A DNA stretch of 64,000 nucleotides, taken from an uncultured Muribaculaceae bacterium. GTDB lineage: Bacteria; Bacteroidota; Bacteroidia; Bacteroidales; Muribaculaceae. The stretch is taken from assembly GCA_958436175.1 (NCBI GenBank), contig CAUBJF010000013.1, positions 14,236 through 78,235 on the forward strand, given 5' to 3'. The notes beneath the pieces are model-generated. The model worked only from the letters and a program-made list of their open reading frames with translations. It was not told the origin of the DNA and made no database searches. Positions 7,907-16,968 of the stretch are shown here, piece by piece (position 1 is the stretch's first letter; each line of letters starts with the position of its first letter). Position numbers and translations under genes: made by a program.

Positions 7907-9094
7907 CTACTTCACGTACATCACTTTTTTATTATCACGTATATATACCCTTCCAGTGACAGGCTCAGATATGCGTTGCCCCGAAAGCTCGTAATAGACG
8001 CCTGAGGATTCGCCGACAATCTCTATATCACCTATACCGGATGAGATGGGTTCAATCATGGCAAATCGGCTCCAGGTATCGGCGCTCCGGTATGCCTCAA
8101 TAGCCTCTCCAGGGACATAGAGCGTAGCATTGGTATAAGTCTCTTCATCGAAGCTCTGACTGCAGACTGGCGGAACCATCGATTTGCAACGTATGGACTT
8201 TAGATCCCAGCATTCCGCGAAAGCATTGTCTTTAATCTCCGCTACCGAAGCTCCGATAGTGAGATCTTTGAGCGCTCTGCACAAATAAAATGCTTCCTCG
8301 TCAATCAGGGTTACATTGTCTCCGATTGTAAACTCTTTAAATAAGCATAATTCGAAGAGATTCTTGTTTATTACGGTTAAAGCTTCCGGGAGTACGACCC
8401 CTGAAAGAGACGAACAATTTTGGAAGACAGCATCGGAAATGACAGTGACAGAAGACGGGATATCGATGGACTTGAGACCCAGGCACCCACTAAACGAATA
8501 TGGGCCAATCTCTCTTAATGTCTCGGGCAAGGTCAAACTATTTAACCTTGTGCATCCTTCGAAAGCAGCTCTTTCAATAATTTCAACAGAATCGGGTATC
8601 TTTATCTCGCCAAGGCTTTCACAAGCCGAGAAAGCAGCAGGAGCAATAGTCATGAGCGTTTCGGGCAGTTTTACTGTTGTAAGCATGATACAATAATCGA
8701 ACATGCCCTCGCCCAGAGACTGAATGTTTGCCTCGATATCAGCTGTATGGAGAAATTCGCAGTTCTTAAACGCAAAGTTTCCAATGGATGTTACACTGCT
8801 GGGCACCTCGACATACCTTATTGGAGAATACGAGAATGCCCATCCCCCAATCGCACTCACAGTGTAAGTCTCTTCTCCGTTTTGAACTGTCATGGGGATG
8901 ACGATATTCAGTTCTGATCCGTCAAGTCCTACAACCGCACATTCCGTGAGAGTTTCCTGATTGACTGCATAATACAAGCCACCAACTTTAAAATCGTATG
9001 TAACATCCGGTGCCTGAGCCTTCGAAATGAAACTCAAAGCCAACGATAGCTCAAGCACTATGATTATTTTAATCAACAAGGTAAGCTTTTTCAT
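7907..9094 (-). CDS. BspA-type leucine-rich-repeat surface protein
   Basis: 395 residues. A signal peptide (1-27, ending SKAQA) is followed by YDFKVGGLYYAV and then about ten LRR_5 units from about 80 to 320, each built on variants of LPETLREIGPYSFSGC. BspA-like repeats mediate adhesion in oral and gut Bacteroidetes. The C-terminus (VYYELSGQRISEPVTGRVYI, then RDNKKVMYVK) resembles the short C-terminal sorting or anchoring tail seen on type IX secreted proteins, although this assignment is inference. The start overlaps the stop of the upstream C25 protease by 4 nt, so the two form an operon. Confidence 0.85.
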   Translation of the reverse strand: MKKLTLLIKIIIVLELSLALSFISKAQAPDVTYDFKVGGLYYAVNQETLTECAVVGLDGSELNIVIPMTVQNGEETYTVSAIGGWAFSYSPIRYVEVPSSVTSIGNFAFKNCEFLHTADIEANIQSLGEGMFDYCIMLTTVKLPETLMTIAPAAFSACESLGEIKIPDSVEIIERAAFEGCTRLNSLTLPETLREIGPYSFSGCLGLKSIDIPSSVTVISDAVFQNCSSLSGVVLPEALTVINKNLFELCLFKEFTIGDNVTLIDEEAFYLCRALKDLTIGASVAEIKDNAFAECWDLKSIRCKSMVPPVCSQSFDEETYTNATLYVPGEAIEAYRSADTWSRFAMIEPISSGIGDIEIVGESSGVYYELSGQRISEPVTGRVYIRDNKKVMYVK

Positions 9095-11490
9095 TGTACA
9101 ATTATTTTAGTGGAATAGATTACTTCTGTATTATGACTGATATTCACAACTATGATGTCGTTTTTATTCAATTCAGCTATTGGAAAAGATGATGGATTTG
9201 AACAAATGAAGTCGTTCAGTATAGGAATGGCTAAGCCATTCGCTATTTTGACTACATGAATCTTCAGATCGCCTGCTGTTTCTATGTCTCCTTCAAAAGA
9301 TACATTAATCTGTTTCCCATCATATTCGCAACTATTTACTTTGAGTTCTTGCGCCAAATCGCCGGCACTTTGTTTTATCAAATCACTGTACCATCCATGT
9401 AGAGGGGCGGCTCCTGCTACAGTTACCGTAATATAAGTATTGTCAGGATTGTTGGTATGGAACTTTGCAGCGTTTGAAAAATATCGGTCATTCTCACCCG
9501 TAACTTTATCATAGAATGATATTATAGCAAGATTCTTAACAGCAACCTTGATTTGAGTATCCTCATACGACAAGGATGTCAAATTTTTGACATTTGTCTC
9601 CGCATCCCAAAAGAAACGTATAGACGGGTCTCCCAATATTTCCAATCCCTCAATATTTTCTAGCAGAAAATTGCTCATTCCTGTATGAACCCCACTTGAA
9701 ATCCCGTAAGGAAGTCCGTAAAGATTGATTGATAAATTAAGACCTTTAAACAATGCTTCTCCCAACGTGCTCGAATATGATTTAGAAGTCTGCCAGTCTG
9801 TATTTTGAAAATAATCGTTAGAGCATTTCAAATTCATAGAAGGCCATATAGCATTAAATAGGCCAATGATTATTGGCTCACAAGGCTTTAGCCACAATGT
9901 GCTCGTGCAAGCGAGAATGGAAGAACAGCCATAATCACGTAGGAAAAGGATTGAATTCGCGAAACAATCTTGTTCCCAATACTTTCCAGAATCACATGTC
10001 ATGGCCAATATTATGGGGTTGCTCTTATTTTTTAAAAGCTTTAAATCATTAATATAGAAAGGAGGATAGCCCCAACCGATAGGACTTCCATGAGAGTAAT
10101 AAAATACTAAGTTTGAATTATCTATTGCATCAGCCACATCATATGGAGTGGTATCCCAATTAAAATTAGGCTTTCTAAGATAATTCGGTATACTGTCTCC
10201 ATTTGCTTTTTGATTATTCCAAACAAGAGGAGTAGTTTCTTTCTCGCAATAATAAAGTCTTTTACTATTGTCAAAGACTACTTTTACAGAATTAAAAATA
10301 TTTTCAGTATTAAAGAGAAACGAATGAGAGCTTTCTTTAGTCCTATTATAATTATAGGTTTGGAAATATGACAATGCAGCGAAATTCGACCCAGATACCA
10401 ACGTATTAGGGTTTTGTTCGTATGAGATTATCTTTTCTATTGCATTGTTTGCCTGTTCTAAGGAAGAAGCCGGTATTCTACCATAAAGTAAATCTTGAGA
10501 ATAATCATCCTCTCCATCAATACATGCATAATACAAATCACTTTTTTGATTAGCATTATAAGGCGACTTTTTATTCGGAATTTTATCAATGTCACCAATC
10601 AAAAGAAAATACTTTGCATAATCCACACTATCACACCATGCTTTTACAGCATCGAAAACTTCAGCTTCTGTCCATTCTTCTTTACTCTTTAGTTCTACAT
10701 TATAACCTTGCTTTTGTTTCCAATCTATAAGTTTTCGAACAGAAGACAACAGAGAATTTGTTGTTATAACAAGATAATCTTCTTTAAATTGATGTAGTTT
10801 CGAGGAACTTCCCATTATAACCCCAGAGTTATTTACAGCATCCCATAGATTCGCGCCCCAGAAATCTTTAGATACGTAATTATCCGAGTAAGAAGCAATT
10901 CCATCCTGTACGTTTTCAACCAGTTTAAATGAGATGGTTTTGGCTATTGTTGCTTTCCCTTTTCCTGGATTATAGGCAACAGGCATTACTCTATAGTATT
11001 GGAAATAGCTTCCAAATGAGCATTGTACACTGTTGAGTTCAACAAAGCTTAAAGAATCAACAACTGATATCTCATTGTCCGCTGCACCTAGAAACCTATC
11101 ACCGGCTATTAGAGCATCTCGAACTTCTGCAATCCTTATGTTTATATCAATAGTCTCTACATTGACTATCTCTAATTCATAAGTTGTTTTGTAGGGCATT
11201 AAAATTCTGTCTGTCCGTAGAGGCACATCAGGAAGCCCAGGAAGAATATTAGATGAAAAACCATCTATTTGACAATGATATGTTCCCGCAATAGAGTCAT
11301 CCTCAATTATACCTACTCCACTAAACGAATATGTAACAAGGAATCCACTATCAGTGGTATTACAGCTTACCTCATAGCCTGGAAGCTTGTTGGCTTCTTC
11401 TATTGTGCTTGATGATAAGCTCAGTACGTTATATCCTCTTGCTGCGAAGGAGAAGAAGATAATCGTGAGTAATGACAAGAGTTGTTTCAT
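9091..11490 (-). CDS. C25-family (gingipain-like) cysteine peptidase
   Basis: 799 residues with a signal peptide (1-19). The propeptide-like N-terminal third contains GLPDVPLRTDRILMP, typical of gingipain propeptides. The caspase-fold catalytic region has LVITTNSLL...KLIDWKQKQGY, His467 in FYYSHGSP and Cys499 in AMTCDSG, the C25 dyad. Members are extracellular proteases exported by the type IX system. The tail (ELNKNDIIVVNISHNTEVIY, then STKIIVQ) resembles the last strands of a type A sorting domain, but I rate that as probable only. An LRR protein follows with a 4-nt overlap. Specificity cannot be read from sequence. Confidence 0.9.
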   Translation of the reverse strand: MKQLLSLLTIIFFSFAARGYNVLSLSSSTIEEANKLPGYEVSCNTTDSGFLVTYSFSGVGIIEDDSIAGTYHCQIDGFSSNILPGLPDVPLRTDRILMPYKTTYELEIVNVETIDINIRIAEVRDALIAGDRFLGAADNEISVVDSLSFVELNSVQCSFGSYFQYYRVMPVAYNPGKGKATIAKTISFKLVENVQDGIASYSDNYVSKDFWGANLWDAVNNSGVIMGSSSKLHQFKEDYLVITTNSLLSSVRKLIDWKQKQGYNVELKSKEEWTEAEVFDAVKAWCDSVDYAKYFLLIGDIDKIPNKKSPYNANQKSDLYYACIDGEDDYSQDLLYGRIPASSLEQANNAIEKIISYEQNPNTLVSGSNFAALSYFQTYNYNRTKESSHSFLFNTENIFNSVKVVFDNSKRLYYCEKETTPLVWNNQKANGDSIPNYLRKPNFNWDTTPYDVADAIDNSNLVFYYSHGSPIGWGYPPFYINDLKLLKNKSNPIILAMTCDSGKYWEQDCFANSILFLRDYGCSSILACTSTLWLKPCEPIIIGLFNAIWPSMNLKCSNDYFQNTDWQTSKSYSSTLGEALFKGLNLSINLYGLPYGISSGVHTGMSNFLLENIEGLEILGDPSIRFFWDAETNVKNLTSLSYEDTQIKVAVKNLAIISFYDKVTGENDRYFSNAAKFHTNNPDNTYITVTVAGAAPLHGWYSDLIKQSAGDLAQELKVNSCEYDGKQINVSFEGDIETAGDLKIHVVKIANGLAIPILNDFICSNPSSFPIAELNKNDIIVVNISHNTEVIYSTKIIVQ

Positions 11491-11533
11491 TGGGACTTAA
11501 CTATCAGTTAATCAATTCGGATTAGATTGGCCA

Positions 11534-11565
11534 CAAATATAAGACAAAAAAAGATGCCAAACAAG
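11534..11565 (-). promoter_or_regulatory. Promoter of the C25 protease-LRR operon
   Basis: On the minus strand CTTG at 11565-11562, a 20-nt spacer, then TATATTTG at 11541-11534, which fits the Bacteroidetes TTTG-N19/21-TAnnTTTG pattern. It sits 43 bp before the protease ATG. Confidence 0.6.
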
Positions 11566-11779
11566 TTAAATAATGCTAAAAAACATTTATTCTGATTAAT
11601 GTAAACCTATTAGAATGTGCCGGTGGCAGGCCGAGCTCCTTATTTCCTATCGCCCCAAAAGCGAAGAAGACAAAAGTGAGTAATGGCATTTCGATCGCCG
11701 TAATTTTTGTTAAGGGTCGAACTTAGTGCCCGACGGGGTGTTTTAGAGATACAAACAAGAACAAAAAAACACTACTACT

Positions 11780-12085
11780 ATGTCCTGCAACTGTAACGAC
11801 AAAGAAAAACGTTCCTACCATTTCAATGTTACCGAAGTGGTCGACGGTAAGATTAAAGACGTGATGAGCTTCAACTTCGGCGGCCATCATGACCTCGGTG
11901 CTATGGCCGAACAGGTTGCCACAAAGGGTGATATCACCGACAAACATGCCAAAGAACTTGTCCTCGGCATCCGTCTCCTCCACCACGTACTGAAAAAATG
12001 TGCCGACGACAGCCCTATATTCTCCGATTTCTACCCTGTATTCGAAGAATTCAAGAAGGCCGTCAAAGAACATTACAAAGACTGA
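11780..12085 (+). CDS. DUF3861 domain protein
   Basis: 101 residues. A short Cys-containing start (MSCNCNDK) precedes a single domain: SYHFNVTEVVDG, FGGHHDLGAMAEQV, ELVLGIRLLHHVL and a terminal FSDFYPVFEEFKKAVKEH. This matches my memory of the DUF3861 family, small cytosolic proteins of unknown function. It is a lone plus-strand gene between two minus-strand genes for surface proteins and is closed by a perfect terminator at 12106-12145. Its function is not known to me. Confidence 0.75.
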   Translation: MSCNCNDKEKRSYHFNVTEVVDGKIKDVMSFNFGGHHDLGAMAEQVATKGDITDKHAKELVLGIRLLHHVLKKCADDSPIFSDFYPVFEEFKKAVKEHYKD

Positions 12086-12105
12086 CCGTTTTTCATCAGC
12101 AAGAC

Positions 12106-12145
12106 CTAAAAAGGCCGCTTCGGGAAACCGAAGCGGCCTTTTTAG
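12106..12145. terminator. Bidirectional intrinsic terminator (18-bp perfect stem)
   Basis: An 18-bp perfect stem (CTAAAAAGGCCGCTTCGG pairing with its complement) caps a GAAA loop and carries A5/T5 tails on both sides. It can end both the plus-strand DUF3861 gene and the minus-strand PCMD gene (stop at 12164). Confidence 0.93.
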
Positions 12146-12163
12146 TCGTGTATGTATCCGTGA

Positions 12164-13795
12164 TTATTTCACGTAAACTTTCTTCACGTCGCTGCCCTGA
12201 CGGCGGATATAGAGGCCGGGGGTGAGGTTTTCTTCTGCTACACGAACGCCACCGATATTGTAGTATTCAACGGGTGCGTTGTCTTCAACGATAACAGAGC
12301 CTATGCCTGCGTTGTGGCCTGTGAAGGTAACGATGATAGGCATTCCCATCCATGTAACATTGATGTGCATGTCGACATTGCCTGCGGCATCCTGAGTACC
12401 GTTGAGTGTTACATCGGCTTCAATCTGGCCACCGAGGAGTTTCATGCCTTCTACTTCGCCGGTATATGTCTTCGTACCGTTATCCTCGCTTACGTTGACA
12501 TCAGGAACGACGATATCACCAAGAGGTGTCGGGCCGTCGCCCAGGTCGAGGGCGAAATCGGGAAGAATGATTGTGCAGGTGTTGTCACCGGTCTTGTAGA
12601 AGTTGAGCTTAGCAGGCTGGTCTTCAGCAATCATGCCGCCGTTCATCTCGATATCGAGAGTACCTTCGATAACTTCGTCGGCTTCGGGAGCCTTGAACTT
12701 GACAGTGTAGACATGGGTGTCTTTGCCGTCAACATCGGCACCGTTCTCGTTCTTTACAGTGAAAGTAGCAACTGCATTAGCCTTGTCGATAGCCACAGCT
12801 ACGGAAGCTTCGCTCACGTTCTTGAGAAGTTCCTGCGAGAAAGCGAGTTCGCTTTCGGGGCAGTCTGTTTCGGGCATTTCGTACTCGTATTTATTGCTGT
12901 CGAAGCCTTCGAGGGCAACACCGTTGACGCGGAGAGTGGCGAGACGGGAATAGTAGACCAGACGTACATTGTCAACAAAGAAAGAGTCGCCCGATTTGAT
13001 TGTGGAAGCGTCGCCGAAGTAGTCGTTTGATGCGAGAATGATGTTGAGTTTCTCAGGAGCAGCGGTGGAAGCGTATTCGAATTCTTTCACGAATGTTGTC
13101 CAGTCGGCAGCTGTTTCCTCGATAGTGGTGTTGATTTTGCAGATAAGCTCTGCATCGTCACTCTTTGTAATTTCGCCACCCTTATTGGCCTGGATACCGA
13201 GGATGTTACGGTCACGGTCGACCATGTCGCAAGTTGTGGCAGCTCCGAAGAGATAAATTTCGCCGGGAACAGCAGCCTGTGTCCAGCTGCCTTTCCAAGT
13301 GAATGCAACTACAGAAGCTTTGGAAACTTTGCCTTCGGGAATTTCACCTTCGCATGTGAATTTATAGTCGAATGCAAGGCCGTCGGGACGGCTTGTGAAT
13401 TCACGGCCACCGAAAGTACCGCCGTCACTATTTGAGAAATTGCCGCCGAGCACCTCAAGGCCGTTAGCTGTCGACCAGGGTGTGCCGAAAGTGATATAAC
13501 CGGGCACTATCTGTGTCGGAGAATATTCGTTGGGCTGGTTGAAAAGACGTACTGACTTATCCGAGTTGTAACCTTCGGCTTCCTCGCCTACAACGGTGGC
13601 ACCCATACCGTTCATACCGATTACATGGGAGATGTTCCAGCCTTCGGGGGTAGTACCTTGTGTTTTTGTATTGCCCTTGCTGGTCCAGGGAGTGTAGTCG
13701 CTCCATTCGCCCTCGAAGCCGGGATTGGGAAGCTGCTGTGCGCATACAGTCATGGCTGCTGCCACTGCAAGAAATGATGTGTAAAGTTTTTTCAT
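12164..13795 (-). CDS. PCMD/calycin-like domain surface protein
   Basis: 543 residues. The signal peptide (1-19, ending VCA) is followed by LPNPGFEGEWSDYTPW, the usual opening of PCMD (putative carbohydrate metabolism domain) proteins, up to about residue 280. A short Ig-like linker (about 285-370) follows. Residues about 375-500 (LDIEMNGGMIAEDQPAKLNF ... MLGGQIEADVTLNGTQDAAG) match a calycin-like beta-barrel domain common in Bacteroidales. The last 35 residues (YYNIGGVRVAEENLTPGLYI, then a KKVYVK end) match the short C-terminal tail also seen on the LRR protein at 7907. Probable exported or surface protein; ligand unknown. Confidence 0.8.
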   Translation of the reverse strand: MKKLYTSFLAVAAAMTVCAQQLPNPGFEGEWSDYTPWTSKGNTKTQGTTPEGWNISHVIGMNGMGATVVGEEAEGYNSDKSVRLFNQPNEYSPTQIVPGYITFGTPWSTANGLEVLGGNFSNSDGGTFGGREFTSRPDGLAFDYKFTCEGEIPEGKVSKASVVAFTWKGSWTQAAVPGEIYLFGAATTCDMVDRDRNILGIQANKGGEITKSDDAELICKINTTIEETAADWTTFVKEFEYASTAAPEKLNIILASNDYFGDASTIKSGDSFFVDNVRLVYYSRLATLRVNGVALEGFDSNKYEYEMPETDCPESELAFSQELLKNVSEASVAVAIDKANAVATFTVKNENGADVDGKDTHVYTVKFKAPEADEVIEGTLDIEMNGGMIAEDQPAKLNFYKTGDNTCTIILPDFALDLGDGPTPLGDIVVPDVNVSEDNGTKTYTGEVEGMKLLGGQIEADVTLNGTQDAAGNVDMHINVTWMGMPIIVTFTGHNAGIGSVIVEDNAPVEYYNIGGVRVAEENLTPGLYIRRQGSDVKKVYVK

Positions 13796-13844
13796 ATGTA
13801 TTTGTGTTTCACATTATAAATGCAAAAGTTTTTATAGATTGGTT

Positions 13845-14114
13845 CTATCGGTCAACATTGCTTTCGGCGGCGATTGCTTCTGCGATAGCTTTCGCGAACT
13901 GGTCGGGGCAGGAGGTCCCCTTTCCTCTGCAGTCGATACCACGGAGTCTTTTGATGGCTTCATCGGCAGGCATGCCCTCGACAAGGGCTGCAATACCCTG
14001 GAGGTTACCGTGGCAACCTCCGTAGACAGTCAGGCCGTGAAGGCTTCCATCCGGCCTTATCTCGAATTCCATCTTGCGGGAGCATACCCCCGCAGGTATA
14101 TATTCATATTTCAT
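13845..14114 (-). CDS. TSCPD domain protein
   Basis: 89 residues. A single TSCPD domain (TIGR03905-like) runs from VCSRKMEFEI through YGGCHGNLQGIAALVEGMP to RGKGTSCPDQFAKAIAEAI. The domain also occurs at the C-terminus of some ribonucleotide reductases, and the free-standing form has no firm function. The start is fixed by the family's N-terminus. Its ATG lies only 2 nt downstream of the 3' end of tRNA-Leu, so no separate leader or ribosome-binding site exists between them. Confidence 0.88.
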   Translation of the reverse strand: MKYEYIPAGVCSRKMEFEIRPDGSLHGLTVYGGCHGNLQGIAALVEGMPADEAIKRLRGIDCRGKGTSCPDQFAKAIAEAIAAESNVDR

Positions 14115-14116
14115 AG

Positions 14117-14199
14117 TGCCCGAAGCGGGAATCGAACCCGCACAGCCTTACGGCCAAGGGATTTTAAGTCCCTCGTGTCTACCATTTCACCATTCGGGC
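14117..14199 (-). tRNA. tRNA-Leu (anticodon UAA)
   Basis: The minus strand begins GCCCGAA and ends TTCGGGCA, giving a 7-bp acceptor stem with discriminator A. The anticodon arm GGACTTAAAATCC places UAA in the loop. GGTTCGATTCCC forms the T arm, and a short variable arm pairs TGG with CCG-type bases as expected of a class II leucine tRNA. Length is 83 nt. CCA is not encoded (the next bases are CT), so it must be added after processing. Confidence 0.95.
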
Positions 14200-14214
14200 T
14201 CCTGATTGACTCCG

Positions 14215-14245
14215 CAAAAGTAAGAAAATTTTTGCAAACAGCAAG
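14215..14245 (-). promoter_or_regulatory. Promoter of tRNA-Leu and the TSCPD gene
   Basis: On the minus strand CTTG (14245-14242), a 19-nt spacer and TACTTTTG (14222-14215) fit the Bacteroidetes promoter pattern. Predicted initiation is about 10 nt before the tRNA, so tRNA and TSCPD mRNA would be one primary transcript. Confidence 0.6.
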
Positions 14246-14258
14246 CGAACTATCATTT

Positions 14259-15593
14259 TTAGACAAAACGATATAGCAAAACTTTTCCGCTCTCAGTCAC
14301 AGCGGCGAGATAATGGCTGTCGCCGCTGAAACAAACAGAAAGGATACGTCCGGCATACGGAATTTTGCGTTCGAACAAAAGCTTGCCGCTGCGGACTTCC
14401 CAGACGAACAATTCGTCTCTCTTGCCCCCGGCTGCGAGGAGCGAGCCGTCGCTGTTGAGAGCGACACATTCGAAATCGGTGTCTCCTCGTCGGAAAGCCC
14501 TCGTTTTCGCGCCTGCCTTGTCAAGGTCGAAGATACTAATTATCTCCTGATACGCCGTAGCGAGCTTCGTCTGTCCGGAATTTACGGCAAGACTTTCGAC
14601 AGAGCCCTCGGTATATGTCCTAAGAACACGTCCGGTACTTAGCGACATTTCCGTAACGGGAAGATAGTCGCCTCCGAAAATCAAACTCAAGTCATCGTCG
14701 GCAAGACAAATTTCATAGATGAGGGCACCGTCTGAATGCCCGAAAGGGATTTCAGTGAACTTATCCGGGTCGCGGGTATCGAGTACGGCAATCCGCTCAT
14801 AAGCAGATATCAGCGTATTCCCGTCGGAAGTGATCGCGAGATGTCTACAATCTCCCGGAGGCATATCCTTGCGAAAGATCAATGAGCCGTCATCCATGGA
14901 CCATGCCGCTATGTAAGCAACTCCCCGGCGGTTCCACTGCGCCGAATAAAGCCGCTTCCCGTCCGGCGAAAAGACTGAAGATGCCGCAGTAAGGCCTGCC
15001 GGGACTTCCAGAGAGAATACCTCGCGTCCCGTCGCGACATCCAATATCTTGATATCTCCGTCGTATAAACATGACGCAAGGCGGCTGCCGTCAGGCGAAA
15101 AGGTGACATGAAGAGCCCAGTCTTTATGCCGGACGAGTTCTTGGACTTTGACGTTCTCGAAATCAAGATTGTCTGCCACGTGCGACAAGGGAGCCTTGCA
15201 AAGTTTATGACGAAGCAGATCGACAAGGCCAGGATAAATCGGATATTCATCCATCCTGTATTCATTACAGCCCTTCAGCTTCATCATGAAGAACAGCGGC
15301 AGCCGTGAATCGTCTATGACATAAGGAATCACGCATCCGCTGCCTTTCTCTCGCGAGGCAAATATGATTTCGTTCTGCGTGAAGCGCGACTGATAGGAAT
15401 TCCTGCTCGCCAGAAAGAGAAGCAGCGAGCTGTGGCTGATGGCATTGGCCAGCTCCTGAGGAAACTCCATGCCTCCGGAAATATCGCGCCGGTCTATGAA
15501 ATAGCTGATTCCGTTGCGTGCCAGACAACGGCATATCTCATCGGCTACCGCGCTGTCCTTGCGGCTGTAGCTTATGAAAACGTCATAGTTCAT
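14259..15593 (-). CDS. TIR domain-WD40 propeller protein (second copy)
   Basis: 444 residues. The TIR domain (1-140) opens with YDVFISYSRKDSAVADEICR and keeps a glutamate at residue 75 (SRNSYQSRFTQNEI), at the position used by TIR NADases. Residues about 155-444 hold seven WD40-type repeats (for example FSPDGSRLASCLYDGDIKIL), enough for one seven-bladed propeller. No signal peptide, so cytosolic. Prokaryotic TIR proteins often consume NAD+ after sensing, and the propeller is a plausible sensor or scaffold. It lies 7 nt downstream of a homologous gene and is divergent in sequence from it, so the duplication is not recent. Confidence 0.88.
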   Translation of the reverse strand: MNYDVFISYSRKDSAVADEICRCLARNGISYFIDRRDISGGMEFPQELANAISHSSLLLFLASRNSYQSRFTQNEIIFASREKGSGCVIPYVIDDSRLPLFFMMKLKGCNEYRMDEYPIYPGLVDLLRHKLCKAPLSHVADNLDFENVKVQELVRHKDWALHVTFSPDGSRLASCLYDGDIKILDVATGREVFSLEVPAGLTAASSVFSPDGKRLYSAQWNRRGVAYIAAWSMDDGSLIFRKDMPPGDCRHLAITSDGNTLISAYERIAVLDTRDPDKFTEIPFGHSDGALIYEICLADDDLSLIFGGDYLPVTEMSLSTGRVLRTYTEGSVESLAVNSGQTKLATAYQEIISIFDLDKAGAKTRAFRRGDTDFECVALNSDGSLLAAGGKRDELFVWEVRSGKLLFERKIPYAGRILSVCFSGDSHYLAAVTESGKVLLYRFV

Positions 15594-15600
15594 ACAGTTT

Positions 15601-16950
15601 TCAGTCGGCTTTGTTGAACATCCATATCGCTACAGAGCCAAAGCAATCGCCTGTAACCGCGAACTCGCCGTCGGGAGAGAACACGACGCTGTTCACATCC
15701 GCACGACGCTGTTCGAATACGACGGCCTCCGTATATGTATTGTAGATTTTCATCGACCCCACATAGTCGGCAGAGGCGCAGAAGCGACCGTCCGGAGAGG
15801 CCGAGACCGATTCCACCAGATCCTTGGTAGGAATCATCTTTATCTCACGGCCTCGTTTGTTGCAGACGGTAATCCCGAGCACTGATGCCATAAATAGCTT
15901 CCTCCCGTCAGGAGAATAGCTCAAAGAGAATACGGTAGTCGATTTCCCGAGATAGGCGGTGTAGGATTTTCCTTCATCTGGCTTCATAATCTCGCCTGTC
16001 TTGACTTCGATGATAAAAACCTGCCCTATCATATTGCCGACGGCTATAAAACTGCCTTCGGGCGAGAAGCATATCGAGCTGAGGATGTTTTTGAAAGTCG
16101 AGGGTATGTCTACAGTCCGGAAAAGCTCCATCGTCCCTAATCTATAGACTTCCACAGAATCACCTACACAGACTGCCAATAATGCTCCGTCGGGACTGAT
16201 GGCCGCCAAGGAGCCTTTCAGCTCTGCGATACACTCTTGCGAAGCTATATCCAAGAGTTTTACCTGGTTGTAAGAACTCGCGGCAAGAAGGGAGGAGTCA
16301 GGGGATAGACACAAGGTTTTTATCTCGCTGTTGAAGAGCTGGATAGGCTCTCCCTTGCGTTCTCCCATAAAGACATCCCAAAGACATACGGAACCGTCGT
16401 CAGCCCCGCTCGCGATTGTATCGGCGCTTTTGTTTATCGCCAACGCATGAATCTGGGCTGCGTGACCCGTTCCGAGTGTAAAACAAGAGGTTGCCCCGAA
16501 ATCGACATCACTAAGGTTCGTAGGCACAGTTCGTCCGAGCACCTCGCACAGGTCGCGGACAAGAGCAGGCTCTATCGGCAAGGTACGTCTGTCCCTCCAG
16601 TTCACACTTGAGAAGATGAAGCGGAAAGACAAAGGCATCTCACTGCCATCGATGACATATGGGATGATGTTGCTCCTCGGAAGCTCGTTGAAAGCGTATG
16701 TTATCTCCGACTTCACCATCTTGGATTCGTAAGCGTTCTCGCTTGCAAGCAGAAGGAACACCCGGCTTGACGATATGCCCCGGACCAGTTCTCCATTCAT
16801 TTCGAGACTGTTGTCACCCGATGGCTGCCGCAAAAAGTTGATACCGGCTTTGCGGAGAGCGGCACATATCTCATCGGCTACAGGCGCGTCCCAGGGACTG
16901 TGGCAGATAAATACTTCGTAGGAATAATCGGTGAGGGCTGAAGTCGGCAT
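15601..16950 (-). CDS. TIR domain-WD40 propeller protein (first copy)
   Basis: 449 residues. The TIR domain (about 8-150) reads YEVFICHSPWDAPVADEICA and has Glu82 in SENAYESKMVKSEI, the likely NADase glutamate. Seven WD40 repeats follow (about 165-449, for example LSPDSSLLAASSYNQVKLLD and FSPDGEFAVTGDCFGSVAIW). Its ATG is 18 nt after the hutI stop, with no terminator or promoter visible between, so it appears to be co-transcribed with the histidine-degradation operon. The next gene, 7 nt downstream, has the same architecture. Role unknown; an NAD-linked signalling or defence function is inference. Confidence 0.88.
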   Translation of the reverse strand: MPTSALTDYSYEVFICHSPWDAPVADEICAALRKAGINFLRQPSGDNSLEMNGELVRGISSSRVFLLLASENAYESKMVKSEITYAFNELPRSNIIPYVIDGSEMPLSFRFIFSSVNWRDRRTLPIEPALVRDLCEVLGRTVPTNLSDVDFGATSCFTLGTGHAAQIHALAINKSADTIASGADDGSVCLWDVFMGERKGEPIQLFNSEIKTLCLSPDSSLLAASSYNQVKLLDIASQECIAELKGSLAAISPDGALLAVCVGDSVEVYRLGTMELFRTVDIPSTFKNILSSICFSPEGSFIAVGNMIGQVFIIEVKTGEIMKPDEGKSYTAYLGKSTTVFSLSYSPDGRKLFMASVLGITVCNKRGREIKMIPTKDLVESVSASPDGRFCASADYVGSMKIYNTYTEAVVFEQRRADVNSVVFSPDGEFAVTGDCFGSVAIWMFNKAD

Positions 16951-16968
16951 AAGGATTATTGGCAGGGC

